Both the position numbers and the translations under genes were made by a program. Shown here one piece after another: positions 7,416 through 16,193 of a stretch of 39,165 nt of DNA. Source of the stretch: a virus; IMG/VR virus record IMGVR_UViG_3300042991_000341, positions 1 through 39,165 of that record. One strand, written 5' to 3'. How positions within the stretch are numbered: position 1 is the first letter of the stretch; every line of letters begins with the position of its first letter. The notes below the pieces were generated by a model. The model was given only the letters and a program-made list of their open reading frames with translations. It ran no database searches and was not told the origin of the DNA.

Positions 7416-8666
7416 ATGTCAAATGTTTTTGCCGGAGATGTACAGAAGCAATTCTATATGGAAGGACTTCAGGACAATCTTCGAGATTCAGTCCCAATGC
7501 TTCTTGTTTCAGAAGTTGAAACAGAGAACGCAGAATATATTGTTAATCGCTATGGCGCAGATGTAAGCGCACAATCTACAAAGAACTCTTTGTATAGACG
7601 TGCAACAAGCTTTACATACAGCCGAGATAAAAAGTCAATCGATGAGATTGCAACCGTAACTGATGTAATTCTTTACCAAGAACTTATGCGGGAAGGTTTT
7701 GATATTGTTGCTGATCGTCAAGATAAACACGCTTTTGCACTTCGCCAAGCTGTACACCGACACTCTGTTTCAACAGGAGTATCAAGCGCCGGTTCACTCC
7801 TTGATAATGAAGTATTGGGTGGTTCTGCTTCAGCAGGAACTCCAATCACTTTATCAAGTTCAAACCCAGATGATGTAGCCGCTACTATCGTTCAAATTCT
7901 TCAACAAGAAAACGCATACGGTGAAAACACACCATTTGTAATGATGACTCCAAAGCAAGCTAAGTTCTTTAACCTCTTTTCACAAGGTGCTGGGTTCTCA
8001 GTAGCTGATAAAGCACTTGTTAATAGCATCTTTACTGTTGCAGGGGGTACTCGTGTCATTCGTGGTGCGCAAGCATTTGCAGGGCTTGATGTTATTGTGA
8101 CAAATGAAATGCCACGTACATCAGTTCTTACTCTTTCTGCCCCGCTTGTTGCAGCCGAGACAATCACCATAAACGGTGTTGTACTTACCGCAGCAGCAAC
8201 TCCAGCTACGGCAGGAGCTGTAGATGTTGAGGCAACCACTGAAGCTCAAATTGATACGCTCGTGGCAGCTATCAATAACAGCTCGTACTACTTAGCTGGT
8301 GCTGGTGATGCTAATGATTACTTTGAAGTATCACAAGCTAACCGTACTATCTGGGAAGCCGCCGGCGTTCGCGCTCGTAAGCTCACAACAACCACTCTTG
8401 AAGTAACTTCGTTTACAACTCTAACTGTTGCAGAAACAAGTACAGTGGGTGCATGGGGAACCGTAAAGGAACACATGCTTGCTGGTGCTTACAATGCTGT
8501 AACTATTGCTCTTCCTTCTAAGGGTATGCGTTCAGATGAAAAGACACTTTCAGCAGCCGTTGGTGGAACAGGAACACACGGTTTTGAACTAACAACTCTT
8601 CAAATGCACGATGCAGTTGTTTGGTCAAATAACGCCGGAAAGTTGGTCGATGTCCTTTGTGTATAA
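7416..8666 (+). CDS. Major capsid protein with inserted domain
   Basis: 416 residues. The N-terminal arm (residues 1-60), E-loop region (about 60-100) and spine-helix region (DKHAFALRQAVHRHS) are followed by a P-domain/A-domain-like part with TPFVMMTPKQAKFF and FAGLDVIVTNEMP, consistent with the HK97 fold. Residues about 238-348 (AAETITINGVVLTAAATPA through LEVTSFTTLTVAETS) look like a separate beta-rich module inserted into the A domain, after which capsid-like sequence resumes (GAYNAVTIALPSKGMRSDEK). Codons are strongly biased, as expected for the most abundant protein. A large hairpin follows the gene. Confidence 0.82.
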   Translation: MSNVFAGDVQKQFYMEGLQDNLRDSVPMLLVSEVETENAEYIVNRYGADVSAQSTKNSLYRRATSFTYSRDKKSIDEIATVTDVILYQELMREGFDIVADRQDKHAFALRQAVHRHSVSTGVSSAGSLLDNEVLGGSASAGTPITLSSSNPDDVAATIVQILQQENAYGENTPFVMMTPKQAKFFNLFSQGAGFSVADKALVNSIFTVAGGTRVIRGAQAFAGLDVIVTNEMPRTSVLTLSAPLVAAETITINGVVLTAAATPATAGAVDVEATTEAQIDTLVAAINNSSYYLAGAGDANDYFEVSQANRTIWEAAGVRARKLTTTTLEVTSFTTLTVAETSTVGAWGTVKEHMLAGAYNAVTIALPSKGMRSDEKTLSAAVGGTGTHGFELTTLQMHDAVVWSNNAGKLVDVLCV

Positions 8667-8710
8667 GGGTTGTACATACACAAGATTGCTTTACACAAAT
8701 TAAAGTAGAA

Positions 8711-8769
8711 CTCAATCCCTTTCGGGGTTGAGTAGGGGACTGGCGCTCTCAGTCTCCTACTCAACCCCG
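8711..8769 (+). promoter_or_regulatory. Large RNA hairpin after the capsid gene with alternative fold
   Basis: Positions 8723-8742 pair with 8750-8769 over 20 bp (one G-U) around the 7-nt loop GCGCTCT. A competing 9-bp stem joins 8711-8719 to 8724-8732, so the two folds exclude each other. No T-run follows; instead the next 11 nt are A-rich and run directly into the ATG at 8781. It is more likely an RNase III-type processing or translation-control element than a terminator. Confidence 0.7.
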
Positions 8770-8780
8770 AAAAAATAACT

Positions 8781-9479
8781 ATGAATGAAAATACATTACA
8801 AACCATATACGATGCCGTTAAAGACCTTACTGGACAGACTAATTTAGCTGTAGATAAGTTTATTCGAGGTGTAAACTTCGCAGTAGATGACTACACACGA
8901 CAAAGATTGCTTGCAAGTCCTCGCTTTACACCAGACAGCACTCTATATGGGAATATTTCACGGGTAACGGTGTCTTTAGGTTCAGGAGTAGAGAAACTAT
9001 CACTTCCTACAGAACTCATCACAATAAGGCAAATAGAGGTATTAAACGATGATGTATACCAGCTAGTAGAGCCGACTGATATACAAGACCATTCTGATGA
9101 ACCATTGAGTACCAAATACTCAGGTTCTGGTATTCCCGAAGTGTACGACATCGAAAGTAATCATATTTATTTCTACCCAGTACCCTCTGAATCAATGACT
9201 GTACGAATGACATATCAAAGAGCGCATCCACGCTTTACCGCATCAGATTTGTCGCTTAGTTTGGGGGTTCTTTCGATAGATGAGGAGTATCTTGTACTCT
9301 ATACAGCAGATTATGTAATGCTTGGTTCATCTGATAGTGCGGTTGTAGCAGTTTCGCAACGACTTGCACAGAAACGAGTAGATATTCGTACTATGTTTGG
9401 CAATTTAGACCAAGATAGAGCGAAAAAAATGCGAGTAACACAATCAAACGCATTTAAGTTTAATAGTTTTAAAAGATAA
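8781..9479 (+). CDS. Head-to-tail adaptor (podovirus connector-like)
   Basis: 232 residues. The pattern SLPTELITIRQIEVLNDDVYQLVEP, then a Gly-Ile-Pro-Glu-Val-Tyr segment, NHIYFYPVPSESMTVRMTYQRAH and a helical C-terminus matches adaptor proteins of short-tailed phages (P22 gp4-like): an N-terminal helix bundle, a small beta domain that starts with a LP-x-E/D segment and ends in a P-x-P strand, and C-terminal helices. It would sit under the portal and connect it to the tail nozzle. The start follows the capsid hairpin by 11 nt. Confidence 0.7.
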   Translation: MNENTLQTIYDAVKDLTGQTNLAVDKFIRGVNFAVDDYTRQRLLASPRFTPDSTLYGNISRVTVSLGSGVEKLSLPTELITIRQIEVLNDDVYQLVEPTDIQDHSDEPLSTKYSGSGIPEVYDIESNHIYFYPVPSESMTVRMTYQRAHPRFTASDLSLSLGVLSIDEEYLVLYTADYVMLGSSDSAVVAVSQRLAQKRVDIRTMFGNLDQDRAKKMRVTQSNAFKFNSFKR

Positions 9480-9480
9480 T

Positions 9481-9894
9481 ATGAGTACACTACACTTAAA
9501 ATCACTGGAATTAGCACTTGACGCTGTTTTGGCATTGGGAACATTAAAATTATATCCAATGGCAACAACCTTTACACCTGATGCTGGTACAGATAGTTAT
9601 TTTTCTGATATTTCAGCTGAAGTAGCAAGTGGAGCTTCTGCCATTACTCTTACTGGAGTAGTTACAACGATTGATACAGTGAATAATCGTGTTGAACTTG
9701 ATACTGATAACGCTACGACAGGTTCGATAACGACAACTACAGATAAATATTCACTTGTTGTTCACACTGGAGTAGATTCTACGTCACCAGTACTCGCTAC
9801 GATTGATATTACAGAAGGTACTGTATCAACAATATCTGGTACGATTACATTTACAGTAAACTCAGAAGGACATTTCGCTCTTAAAGCAATTTAA
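9481..9894 (+). CDS. Beta-rich structural protein
   Basis: 137 residues in the virion-structure operon, joined to the previous gene by TAATATG. Thr/Val/Ser/Ile-rich with alternating polar and hydrophobic residues (SAITLTGVVTTIDTVNNRVE, TVSTISGTITFTVNSEGHF), so mostly beta-strand. No family recognised; a head-decoration or tail accessory is plausible from position. Confidence 0.62.
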   Translation: MSTLHLKSLELALDAVLALGTLKLYPMATTFTPDAGTDSYFSDISAEVASGASAITLTGVVTTIDTVNNRVELDTDNATTGSITTTTDKYSLVVHTGVDSTSPVLATIDITEGTVSTISGTITFTVNSEGHFALKAI

Positions 9895-9897
9895 TAT

Positions 9898-10794
9898 ATG
9901 GCGTTAGTAGTTGAAACAACAACAATAGCATCAGCTTCATATTCAGATAATTTAACAATCACTAAACCAAGTGGAGTACAAGTTGGTGATTTGTTGTTAA
10001 TTATTGCTAATGGATATGGTTACAATGGTTTCCCTACCGTATCTGGTTTTTCAGCTGCGGTTAATTACGGTTTTGATTCCTCTTTAGATGCATCTTTAAG
10101 TATTTTATATCGTATTGCAGATGCTTCTGATGTTTCTGCTTCAAATTACACTATTGACGTAGGAGGAACTAATACATTGGGGGTGGCGGCTATGCTTCGT
10201 GTATCAGGGTGGAACTCTTCTATTAATCCTGTATATACATTTGCTACTGCTGGTGATTATGCAGACCCAGTTACAACGATTGGTGCTTCGGGATTAAATT
10301 TGAGTAGACCTTCTAATTCTTTATTGCTCATAGCAAATTGTTTTGTTTCAAATGAATCTGATGTCACTTTTGGTGGATATTCAATTACATCATCTGGTTC
10401 TAATCCAACATGGACAGGAGTACAAGATGCACAAGTTCTTGTTGGTACTAGCAGTTATCACTTAGCATTATCTGTTGCCTATGCCAATGATAGTAACCAA
10501 TCTAGTATAACTGCTTTTAATTCAAGTGTGTCACCTGACTCTAGTGGTGGGGGAGATGCCATAGCTTCAATATTAGCTGTTATATGTGAACAAAAAAATG
10601 CAACCGCATCAAATGCATTGTTTCAAACATCTCCTGTTACTTTTGCCACACTAACAAGTTCCACACAAAATGTATCAAATCAATTATTGGAAATTTCGCC
10701 TGAGATACCATCTCCAATAACAAAAGCAATATCTCCAACCCAATGGCAAAACGAAACGGCTAATCCTACAACGTGGACTAATGAAACTATATGA
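9898..10794 (+). CDS. Beta-sandwich structural protein, decoration or fibre type
   Basis: 298 residues. The start TTTIASASYSDNLTITKPSG followed by VQVGDLLLIIANGY is a common opening of phage and bacterial beta-sandwich surface proteins (PxGVxxGDLLL). The rest is Ser/Thr/Asn-rich strand, with a closing repeat-like TQWQNETANPTTWTNET. Distant similarity to the product of the gene at 19609 is likely (both have GFG/A-type strands and Thr-rich repeats). Probably exposed on the particle. It overlaps the next gene by ATGA. Confidence 0.6.
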   Translation: MALVVETTTIASASYSDNLTITKPSGVQVGDLLLIIANGYGYNGFPTVSGFSAAVNYGFDSSLDASLSILYRIADASDVSASNYTIDVGGTNTLGVAAMLRVSGWNSSINPVYTFATAGDYADPVTTIGASGLNLSRPSNSLLLIANCFVSNESDVTFGGYSITSSGSNPTWTGVQDAQVLVGTSSYHLALSVAYANDSNQSSITAFNSSVSPDSSGGGDAIASILAVICEQKNATASNALFQTSPVTFATLTSSTQNVSNQLLEISPEIPSPITKAISPTQWQNETANPTTWTNETI

Positions 10795-11066
10795 GTCCAG
10801 AAGATAAGAAAAAAATAAATGACTTAGAACAGCGACTTGTTGCTATTGAGACCGTGCGTAATCTTTCGTTTATTAAAGAATTGGAACGACAACTTATTTC
10901 AGGTTCTCTTACGATTAAGACAGGAGCTAGTACAACAGGGACAGAAATTTTAGTCAGAAACGCTGATGACACAGGAAGCGAAAGCGTTGCAGATAATTAC
11001 ACCGGTGGTATGCTGACACTTTATAAAAATGGTGTAGCGATTGGGCGTATAGGTTATTATTCGTAA
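10791..11066 (+). CDS. Small trimeric-coil/beta structural protein
   Basis: 91 residues. The first 35 form a predicted coiled coil (KKKINDLEQRLVAIETVRNL), followed by beta segments ending in TLYKNGVAIGRIGYYS. A helical stalk plus a small beta head suggests a trimeric virion accessory. It overlaps the upstream gene by 4 nt. Confidence 0.6.
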   Translation: MSPEDKKKINDLEQRLVAIETVRNLSFIKELERQLISGSLTIKTGASTTGTEILVRNADDTGSESVADNYTGGMLTLYKNGVAIGRIGYYS

Positions 11067-11079
11067 TATTATAAATAAT

Positions 11080-12810
11080 ATGCAAATACCAGATAATACA
11101 GGACAAGTACGACAAGTGAATATAGGTGATTACCTTGGGGAGTTATGGGAGTCATTTAATCTCGATTTGAGTTCTATCCAAGGAAAGATAAAAACAAGTA
11201 AGCAATTAAAAAAGATACTTACGGAGTCGCAAATGGGAGGTGCTAGTGCTGTTGTTGATTTGCTTATTTGGGACAGTAAATACATTCTCTGTACGGAAGA
11301 TAGTATGTATACTTGTAGCGTTGAAAGCGACCCAACCATTGCAACAAATTGGTTTAACGATGGAGTTTCGTCTGATTTAGACTTGTCATCATCTGCGGTG
11401 GTATTTGATGACGGTACAAATAATCGTCTTCGTATTGCGATTGATACAGATATTGCTGAATGGAATGGAGGAGGAACATATGACTCTACGTGGTGGACAG
11501 GTGACCATTCGGGAACATCGCTTATTTCCTTGTATCCTCACATTATGGCAGTGGTTCAGTCGCAAAAAGCAACACTTTATGTCACTGATAAGAATAGAGT
11601 CCAGTATTACGAAAAGGGTGCTACGAGTACACAGATAGTACAGCTCGATAGTAATATGATTGCGTGTTGTCTTGCTTCAGGTCTTTCGGGTGCAATGTGG
11701 GTAGGGACATATAATGAGACATCTGGTGATGCGTATGTGTACGAAATATATACCAATGAAGAAGTTGAAGGGACTCCTGTATACCGACAAGCCTATCCGA
11801 TAGACGGGCGAGCGGTTCTGGCTATTTGGGTACAAGATAATACTCCATTCATTCTAAATGAAAGAGGTATTGTGTATAAATTTAATGGTGTTGGGTTTTC
11901 TCCATTCGCACACTTTCCATTTCAATTTGACTCTCGACACTTAGACAATGTTAGAGCAGGTTTGATACAAGCATCATCAACATCACGACCGGTGCATCCT
12001 CGTGGTGTAAAAGTTAAAGATGGATATACTTATATTTTAATAAATACAAATTCCGAAGAAGACTCGTATGCAATAAATAATCGTTCTCATTCAGGTGTGT
12101 GGGAACTCAATAACACAACAGGTTCTCTTTCACATAAATTCGCAGCCGTTGATGGCGCAACCGATGTTGGTGCAGATGTATTAACTCTTTCCGGGCCGCT
12201 ACTCATTGTAGATAATGAGTATACGTTTGCACTCGCAGGTCTAGAAGTGTCGGGTACTAATAATATTGGAGTGTATAGTGTGACTAATACGTTTGGTACA
12301 TCATATTTTGTAACACCAGAGATACTTTCTTCGGTGGAGACAGACTCATTTCTTAGAGTTATACATAAGGCATGTATCAAAAATGATGGTGTTATTTATA
12401 CATTGTATCGCTCAACAAAACGAGACACGGCACGAGGAACTATTAACTGGACAGGTACAACTACATTTACAACAACAGATGATTGGTCGGAAGTTGTCAC
12501 TGGTGATTTAGTGCGTATTTCACATGGGTATGGAGCAGGACAGTGGGCGATGATAGAAAGTATTGAACATTCTTCAACTGTATACACAGTAACCGTATCA
12601 AAAGCTATTGGACTTAATACTGAGATAAGTTATGCATATTCTGATAACTTCAATCTTGCTCAGGATACGTATGTTGCTAGTGACGGGGAGAGTAAGCGTG
12701 TTGGGTTAGATGTACAAGCGCCTTGGATACAAATTATGGTAATCCTTGAAGGAAATATTGAGTATCGTATGTTTGATTTGGTAGATACACCTAAATCCAA
12801 TCGGAAGTAA
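11080..12810 (+). CDS. Tail nozzle/hub-like protein, beta-propeller type
   Basis: 576 residues. After a short helical start, the chain is a run of beta-strand segments with Trp/Tyr turns (VVDLLIWDSKYILCTEDSMY, RLRIAIDTDIAEWNG, GAMWVGTYNETSGDAYVYEI, RAVLAIWVQDNTPFILNERG, YTYILINTNSEEDSYAINNR). Repeats of this kind fit a beta-propeller such as the nozzle or stabilisation protein under the portal of short-tailed phages (P22 gp10-like). The position after the adaptor and before ejection-type proteins agrees. The assignment is structural inference. Confidence 0.58.
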   Translation: MQIPDNTGQVRQVNIGDYLGELWESFNLDLSSIQGKIKTSKQLKKILTESQMGGASAVVDLLIWDSKYILCTEDSMYTCSVESDPTIATNWFNDGVSSDLDLSSSAVVFDDGTNNRLRIAIDTDIAEWNGGGTYDSTWWTGDHSGTSLISLYPHIMAVVQSQKATLYVTDKNRVQYYEKGATSTQIVQLDSNMIACCLASGLSGAMWVGTYNETSGDAYVYEIYTNEEVEGTPVYRQAYPIDGRAVLAIWVQDNTPFILNERGIVYKFNGVGFSPFAHFPFQFDSRHLDNVRAGLIQASSTSRPVHPRGVKVKDGYTYILINTNSEEDSYAINNRSHSGVWELNNTTGSLSHKFAAVDGATDVGADVLTLSGPLLIVDNEYTFALAGLEVSGTNNIGVYSVTNTFGTSYFVTPEILSSVETDSFLRVIHKACIKNDGVIYTLYRSTKRDTARGTINWTGTTTFTTTDDWSEVVTGDLVRISHGYGAGQWAMIESIEHSSTVYTVTVSKAIGLNTEISYAYSDNFNLAQDTYVASDGESKRVGLDVQAPWIQIMVILEGNIEYRMFDLVDTPKSNRK

Positions 12811-12812
12811 TA

Positions 12813-12821
12813 TGTTATAAT
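12813..12821 (+). promoter_or_regulatory. Extended -10 promoter before ejection-protein genes
   Basis: TGTTATAAT, 9 nt before the next start codon, so the transcript is predicted to be almost leaderless. Confidence 0.65.
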
Positions 12822-12830
12822 ATATAAAAT

Positions 12831-14348
12831 ATGCAATCTCAGAGAATACCCACAAGTGTAGGCATGGAGACAGTTGATGAAACTGTGGCACGAGCTAAAA
12901 AGCTTATTCAACCAACTGTTTCTGCTAATGAACTCGTAAATCCACCAGCGAAGGTTACTCCACCTGTACCACAAATAAATACGAACACAGGCGCCCGTAC
13001 AGCAGGTCTTATTGATACTACAGCAACAAATACAGAGGACTTTTTGGGTGCAGAATTAGAGTCTCGTAATAAGGCTAATGAAATAAATGCTTTATTGGGT
13101 ACTCAAACATTTGATGGCGCAGGTGAACGAGCTAATCTTACAGAACAGTTTGGTGTGACGGCAGATACAAAACGTCTCAAAGACATTCAGACACAACTTG
13201 CGAAGCGTAATGTGCAGACAGAATTACAAAAAGCACAAGCAACTGAGGGTGGAGCTGGTGCAATACAATCACAGAGAGCCTTAAATCTTGCAGATAAGCA
13301 GGCGGCTATTCGTGACGCAGGACTTGCGGCAGAAGCTAATATCCTTCAAGGAAATATTGAGACCGCTTCAACTTTGATTAACAATGCGATGAGTGACTAT
13401 TATCAAGACCGTCAATTAGATAATCAGAATAAAATACAACAACTTGAATACTTTAGTGGAATTGCTGATGATCAGACAGCGCAACTTTTAAATAAAGAAC
13501 AGAGGGTGTATGAAGCAGATATAGCAAAAATAGAGAGAGTACAGAACGCTGTAGATACTGCGGTTACTTCAGGTGTAACAACACCGAGTGAAATTGCAAT
13601 GCTTACTAATCCAAATACTACCGATAATGAACGTCTTGCTCTTGCACAACTTATTCAGGCAAGAGGGGCAAAACAGACTATGGACATGGATTTAACACTG
13701 AAAGCAGCACAACTTGCAAAACTACGAGAGCCAATTATATCAACAAGAGAGACGAGTATACTTGAAATTGGTGGAACCAAACAACTTGTAGATACACAGA
13801 CTGGTGAAGTCATTGCTACATTTGGTGCAGATGTTACATCAGATGAAATATCAAATGCTAAAGATATAAGTTTTGTAAACACGCTGGACTCTCTTAAAGA
13901 TCATGCGGGTATGGCTAAAGCGGTGGGTACTTCTGGTTTAGCACGCTGGACACCGTTTAAGATAGATACAATGTCTGGGCAAGTATCTGATTTTGTTGGC
14001 TCTATAGAAAATGTTGTAAAAACACTTACATTAAATACGTTTGAGGAGGCAAAGGCAAAGGGAATGACGTTCGGTGCCATGTCACAGGGGGAGTGGGATA
14101 TTCTTGGGCAAACATCTACAAAAATAATCAACTGGAAACGTGAAAGAGATGACGGTTCTATTTATTACGAAACATCAGAAAGCAATATGAAAAAAGAACT
14201 AGATACGTTGTCTAACTTCAGTAAAATGGATGCACTTCGGAAAGGAATCGAACCAGAACAACTTGGTGTAATAAAACAAGATGACGGTACCTTTTGGACT
14301 AAGAATAGTGATGGTACGTTTACTCAATTAGACGTAATACAGAAATAA
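12831..14348 (+). CDS. Helical internal virion / DNA-ejection-type protein
   Basis: 505 residues, almost wholly alpha-helical with Ala, Gln, Glu and Asn rich segments (LAKRNVQTELQKAQATEGGA, QAAIRDAGLAAEANILQGNI) and no membrane segment. Length, composition and position between nozzle and fibre genes fit an internal virion protein of short-tailed phages, ejected ahead of or with DNA. It is not a tape measure of long-tail type: too short and no matching tube gene is present. It joins the next gene by TAATATG. Inferred from context. Confidence 0.5.
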   Translation: MQSQRIPTSVGMETVDETVARAKKLIQPTVSANELVNPPAKVTPPVPQINTNTGARTAGLIDTTATNTEDFLGAELESRNKANEINALLGTQTFDGAGERANLTEQFGVTADTKRLKDIQTQLAKRNVQTELQKAQATEGGAGAIQSQRALNLADKQAAIRDAGLAAEANILQGNIETASTLINNAMSDYYQDRQLDNQNKIQQLEYFSGIADDQTAQLLNKEQRVYEADIAKIERVQNAVDTAVTSGVTTPSEIAMLTNPNTTDNERLALAQLIQARGAKQTMDMDLTLKAAQLAKLREPIISTRETSILEIGGTKQLVDTQTGEVIATFGADVTSDEISNAKDISFVNTLDSLKDHAGMAKAVGTSGLARWTPFKIDTMSGQVSDFVGSIENVVKTLTLNTFEEAKAKGMTFGAMSQGEWDILGQTSTKIINWKRERDDGSIYYETSESNMKKELDTLSNFSKMDALRKGIEPEQLGVIKQDDGTFWTKNSDGTFTQLDVIQK

Positions 14349-14349
14349 T

Positions 14350-16068
14350 ATGAAAACCCTTACTGAAGAACAATTTAAGACACAATATGGTGAACGCTCT
14401 GCATTAAAACTTGAGCAAGTAGACCAGAGTAGATTTGCTGGCACCGGCAATGCTCAAAAAAAAGACCCTCTCTCAAATCGTTTTACAGAGATGATGGGAT
14501 TAGGTGGCGCAACAGATGTGTTGGGTAGACTGATGGCTCGACATGAAATGGGTACTGATGTGTCAAAGGAAGTTACGCAAGAATTTGTTGAAAAACCAAC
14601 CAAAAAAGAAATTGCTGGAGCAATAGCTCAAACTGGCTCAGTTCTTGGAGGTGTTGCTATATCTGGTGGTGCGTCACTTCCCGGACAAATCGCAGCAGGA
14701 TTGCTTGGTGGATATGCGTATGATGTTGGACAGGACTTACTAGAAGGAAAAGGGGCAGTAGAAACCGCAACTCCTGGATTGGGAACACTTGTTGGCGGTC
14801 TTGTTCCTGTAGGGATTAGAGGTTTACAGGCTGGTGTTGGTGCATTAAAAGCGCCAGCATCTAAAGCGCTTTCTGCCACTGGTAAAACCATCAGTAATGT
14901 TTTACCAGAAAGTCAAACAATTCAAGGTGTAAAGCAGACTGCAACCGATATTACAGAGCGTGTGCCACGTTTTATTACTCGACAAAAAGAGAATATCGCG
15001 GAAAAGGCGATTAAGGCGCAAGCGATAAAAAAAGCGTCAACACCAGCAGTTGCTAAGGCGTTAAAAAGTGAGTTACCAGAAAAATTTATAAATACAGCTA
15101 CGCAAGCAGATGAACCAACCAAAGCGGCGTATCGAAAAGTTATTGAAATGGCAGAAGAAGTACCAAGTTCAGTTGGTGTTAAAAGGAATCCAACAATCGT
15201 TGGTGGAGAACTTTCTGGGGAACAATATGATATTATCGACAAACAACGACAAAAGATTGGAGAAGCGATTGGAGAACAAGTAAAAGTATTGGGACTCAAT
15301 AACGCAAAAGTAGATATGCGTGTTGGGCTTGCACAGGTGGATGACGTATTAAAACAACAGGGTATTAAAGTTGGTGGCGAAGGAAAACTTGTTTTTACAG
15401 GGAAATACACTCCAGCAGAACGCTCACGCATACAGGAACTCTATACTATGGCTCATGAAGCAGACGAAGTACTTACTCCTGTACAAATTCGTGACATGGA
15501 TCAACTTTTCTCGAAATTACAAAGAGAGACACGTATGGAGGGGATTGGAGATTTACGTGTGGATGTAAATGGCGAGAATACAAGTATGTTCCGAGTATTT
15601 CGTGACATCTATGCAAATCAATTAGAGAACCTTTCACCAGAATTGAGAAAATTAAATACTCAATATCGAAACCTTATAACTCTTACAGATGATATTGAGG
15701 ACAGTATAATTAAAACACCAAACTTTAATGTTACAAAAACAACAGACCCAGCAGAGTTCGCAAAAGTAAATCTTAGGCGTATATTTGGTGAAGCTCAAAG
15801 TTCACCAGCATACGAAGCAATAGCAGATGAGATGGACACAATAGCGAGACAACTAGGGTATACAGGCGCAAAGCCAAAGGAAGTGGCAGCGTTTGCTCAG
15901 GAATTACGTGAACTATACCCAGAAATAACACCACGTACGGGGTTCTCTGGTGGTATTAAAGCGGGTATCGGAGATATTATAGAAAAAGTTTTAAGTGCTG
16001 GAGAAGTATCTCCAAAAGATAAACAGAACGCACTAAAAATGCTACTTGGAATGAGCGATAGCAAATAG
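14350..16068 (+). CDS. Ejection-type protein with Gly/Ala-rich hydrophobic segment
   Basis: 572 residues. Residues about 85-160 form a Gly/Ala-rich hydrophobic stretch (GSVLGGVAISGGASLPGQIA, GLGTLVGGLVPVGIRGLQAG) able to enter membranes, flanked by long polar helices. Such segments are usual in proteins that form the trans-envelope DNA channel of short-tailed phages. The C-terminal half is helical with no motif I recognise. The last 27 nt overlap a convergent small reverse-strand gene. Confidence 0.52.
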   Translation: MKTLTEEQFKTQYGERSALKLEQVDQSRFAGTGNAQKKDPLSNRFTEMMGLGGATDVLGRLMARHEMGTDVSKEVTQEFVEKPTKKEIAGAIAQTGSVLGGVAISGGASLPGQIAAGLLGGYAYDVGQDLLEGKGAVETATPGLGTLVGGLVPVGIRGLQAGVGALKAPASKALSATGKTISNVLPESQTIQGVKQTATDITERVPRFITRQKENIAEKAIKAQAIKKASTPAVAKALKSELPEKFINTATQADEPTKAAYRKVIEMAEEVPSSVGVKRNPTIVGGELSGEQYDIIDKQRQKIGEAIGEQVKVLGLNNAKVDMRVGLAQVDDVLKQQGIKVGGEGKLVFTGKYTPAERSRIQELYTMAHEADEVLTPVQIRDMDQLFSKLQRETRMEGIGDLRVDVNGENTSMFRVFRDIYANQLENLSPELRKLNTQYRNLITLTDDIEDSIIKTPNFNVTKTTDPAEFAKVNLRRIFGEAQSSPAYEAIADEMDTIARQLGYTGAKPKEVAAFAQELRELYPEITPRTGFSGGIKAGIGDIIEKVLSAGEVSPKDKQNALKMLLGMSDSK

Positions 16069-16146
16069 CATTATATACACAATCCACAACCACGGAAATA
16101 GTATAGCTAACCAAACTGCTCCAATGATGAAAATAATTACTCCCAT
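16042..16146 (-). CDS. Reverse-strand 34-residue membrane protein
   Basis: Starts at the ATG at 16146 and ends in TAG at 16042. The product is almost entirely hydrophobic (MGVIIFIIGAVWLAILFPWL then WIVYIMLFAIAHSK): one long or two short membrane segments with a Pro in the middle and a charged end. It fills an otherwise unexplained 125-nt gap in the tightly packed late operon and has its own consensus-like promoter on the minus strand. The size is small, so this remains a proposal; a chance open frame is possible but unlikely to be so uniformly hydrophobic. Confidence 0.5.
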   Translation of the reverse strand: MGVIIFIIGAVWLAILFPWLWIVYIMLFAIAHSK

Positions 16147-16154
16147 ATACAAAA

Positions 16155-16183
16155 AACATACGCCCTTAGATTAAACGTGTCAA
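16155..16183 (-). promoter_or_regulatory. Reverse promoter of the small membrane protein
   Basis: On the minus strand: TTGACA (16183-16178), 17-nt spacer, TATGTT (16160-16155). This is the best full -35/-10 pair in the late arm. The start of transcription would fall close to the ATG at 16146. Confidence 0.5.
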
Positions 16184-16193
16184 TACCCTTCCT

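Noticed and set aside
14922-15431. 169-codon frame on the minus strand, Cys/Ser-rich
   Set aside because: Antisense of the ejection-type protein gene; composition is that of a shadow frame and no promoter or Shine-Dalgarno is present.
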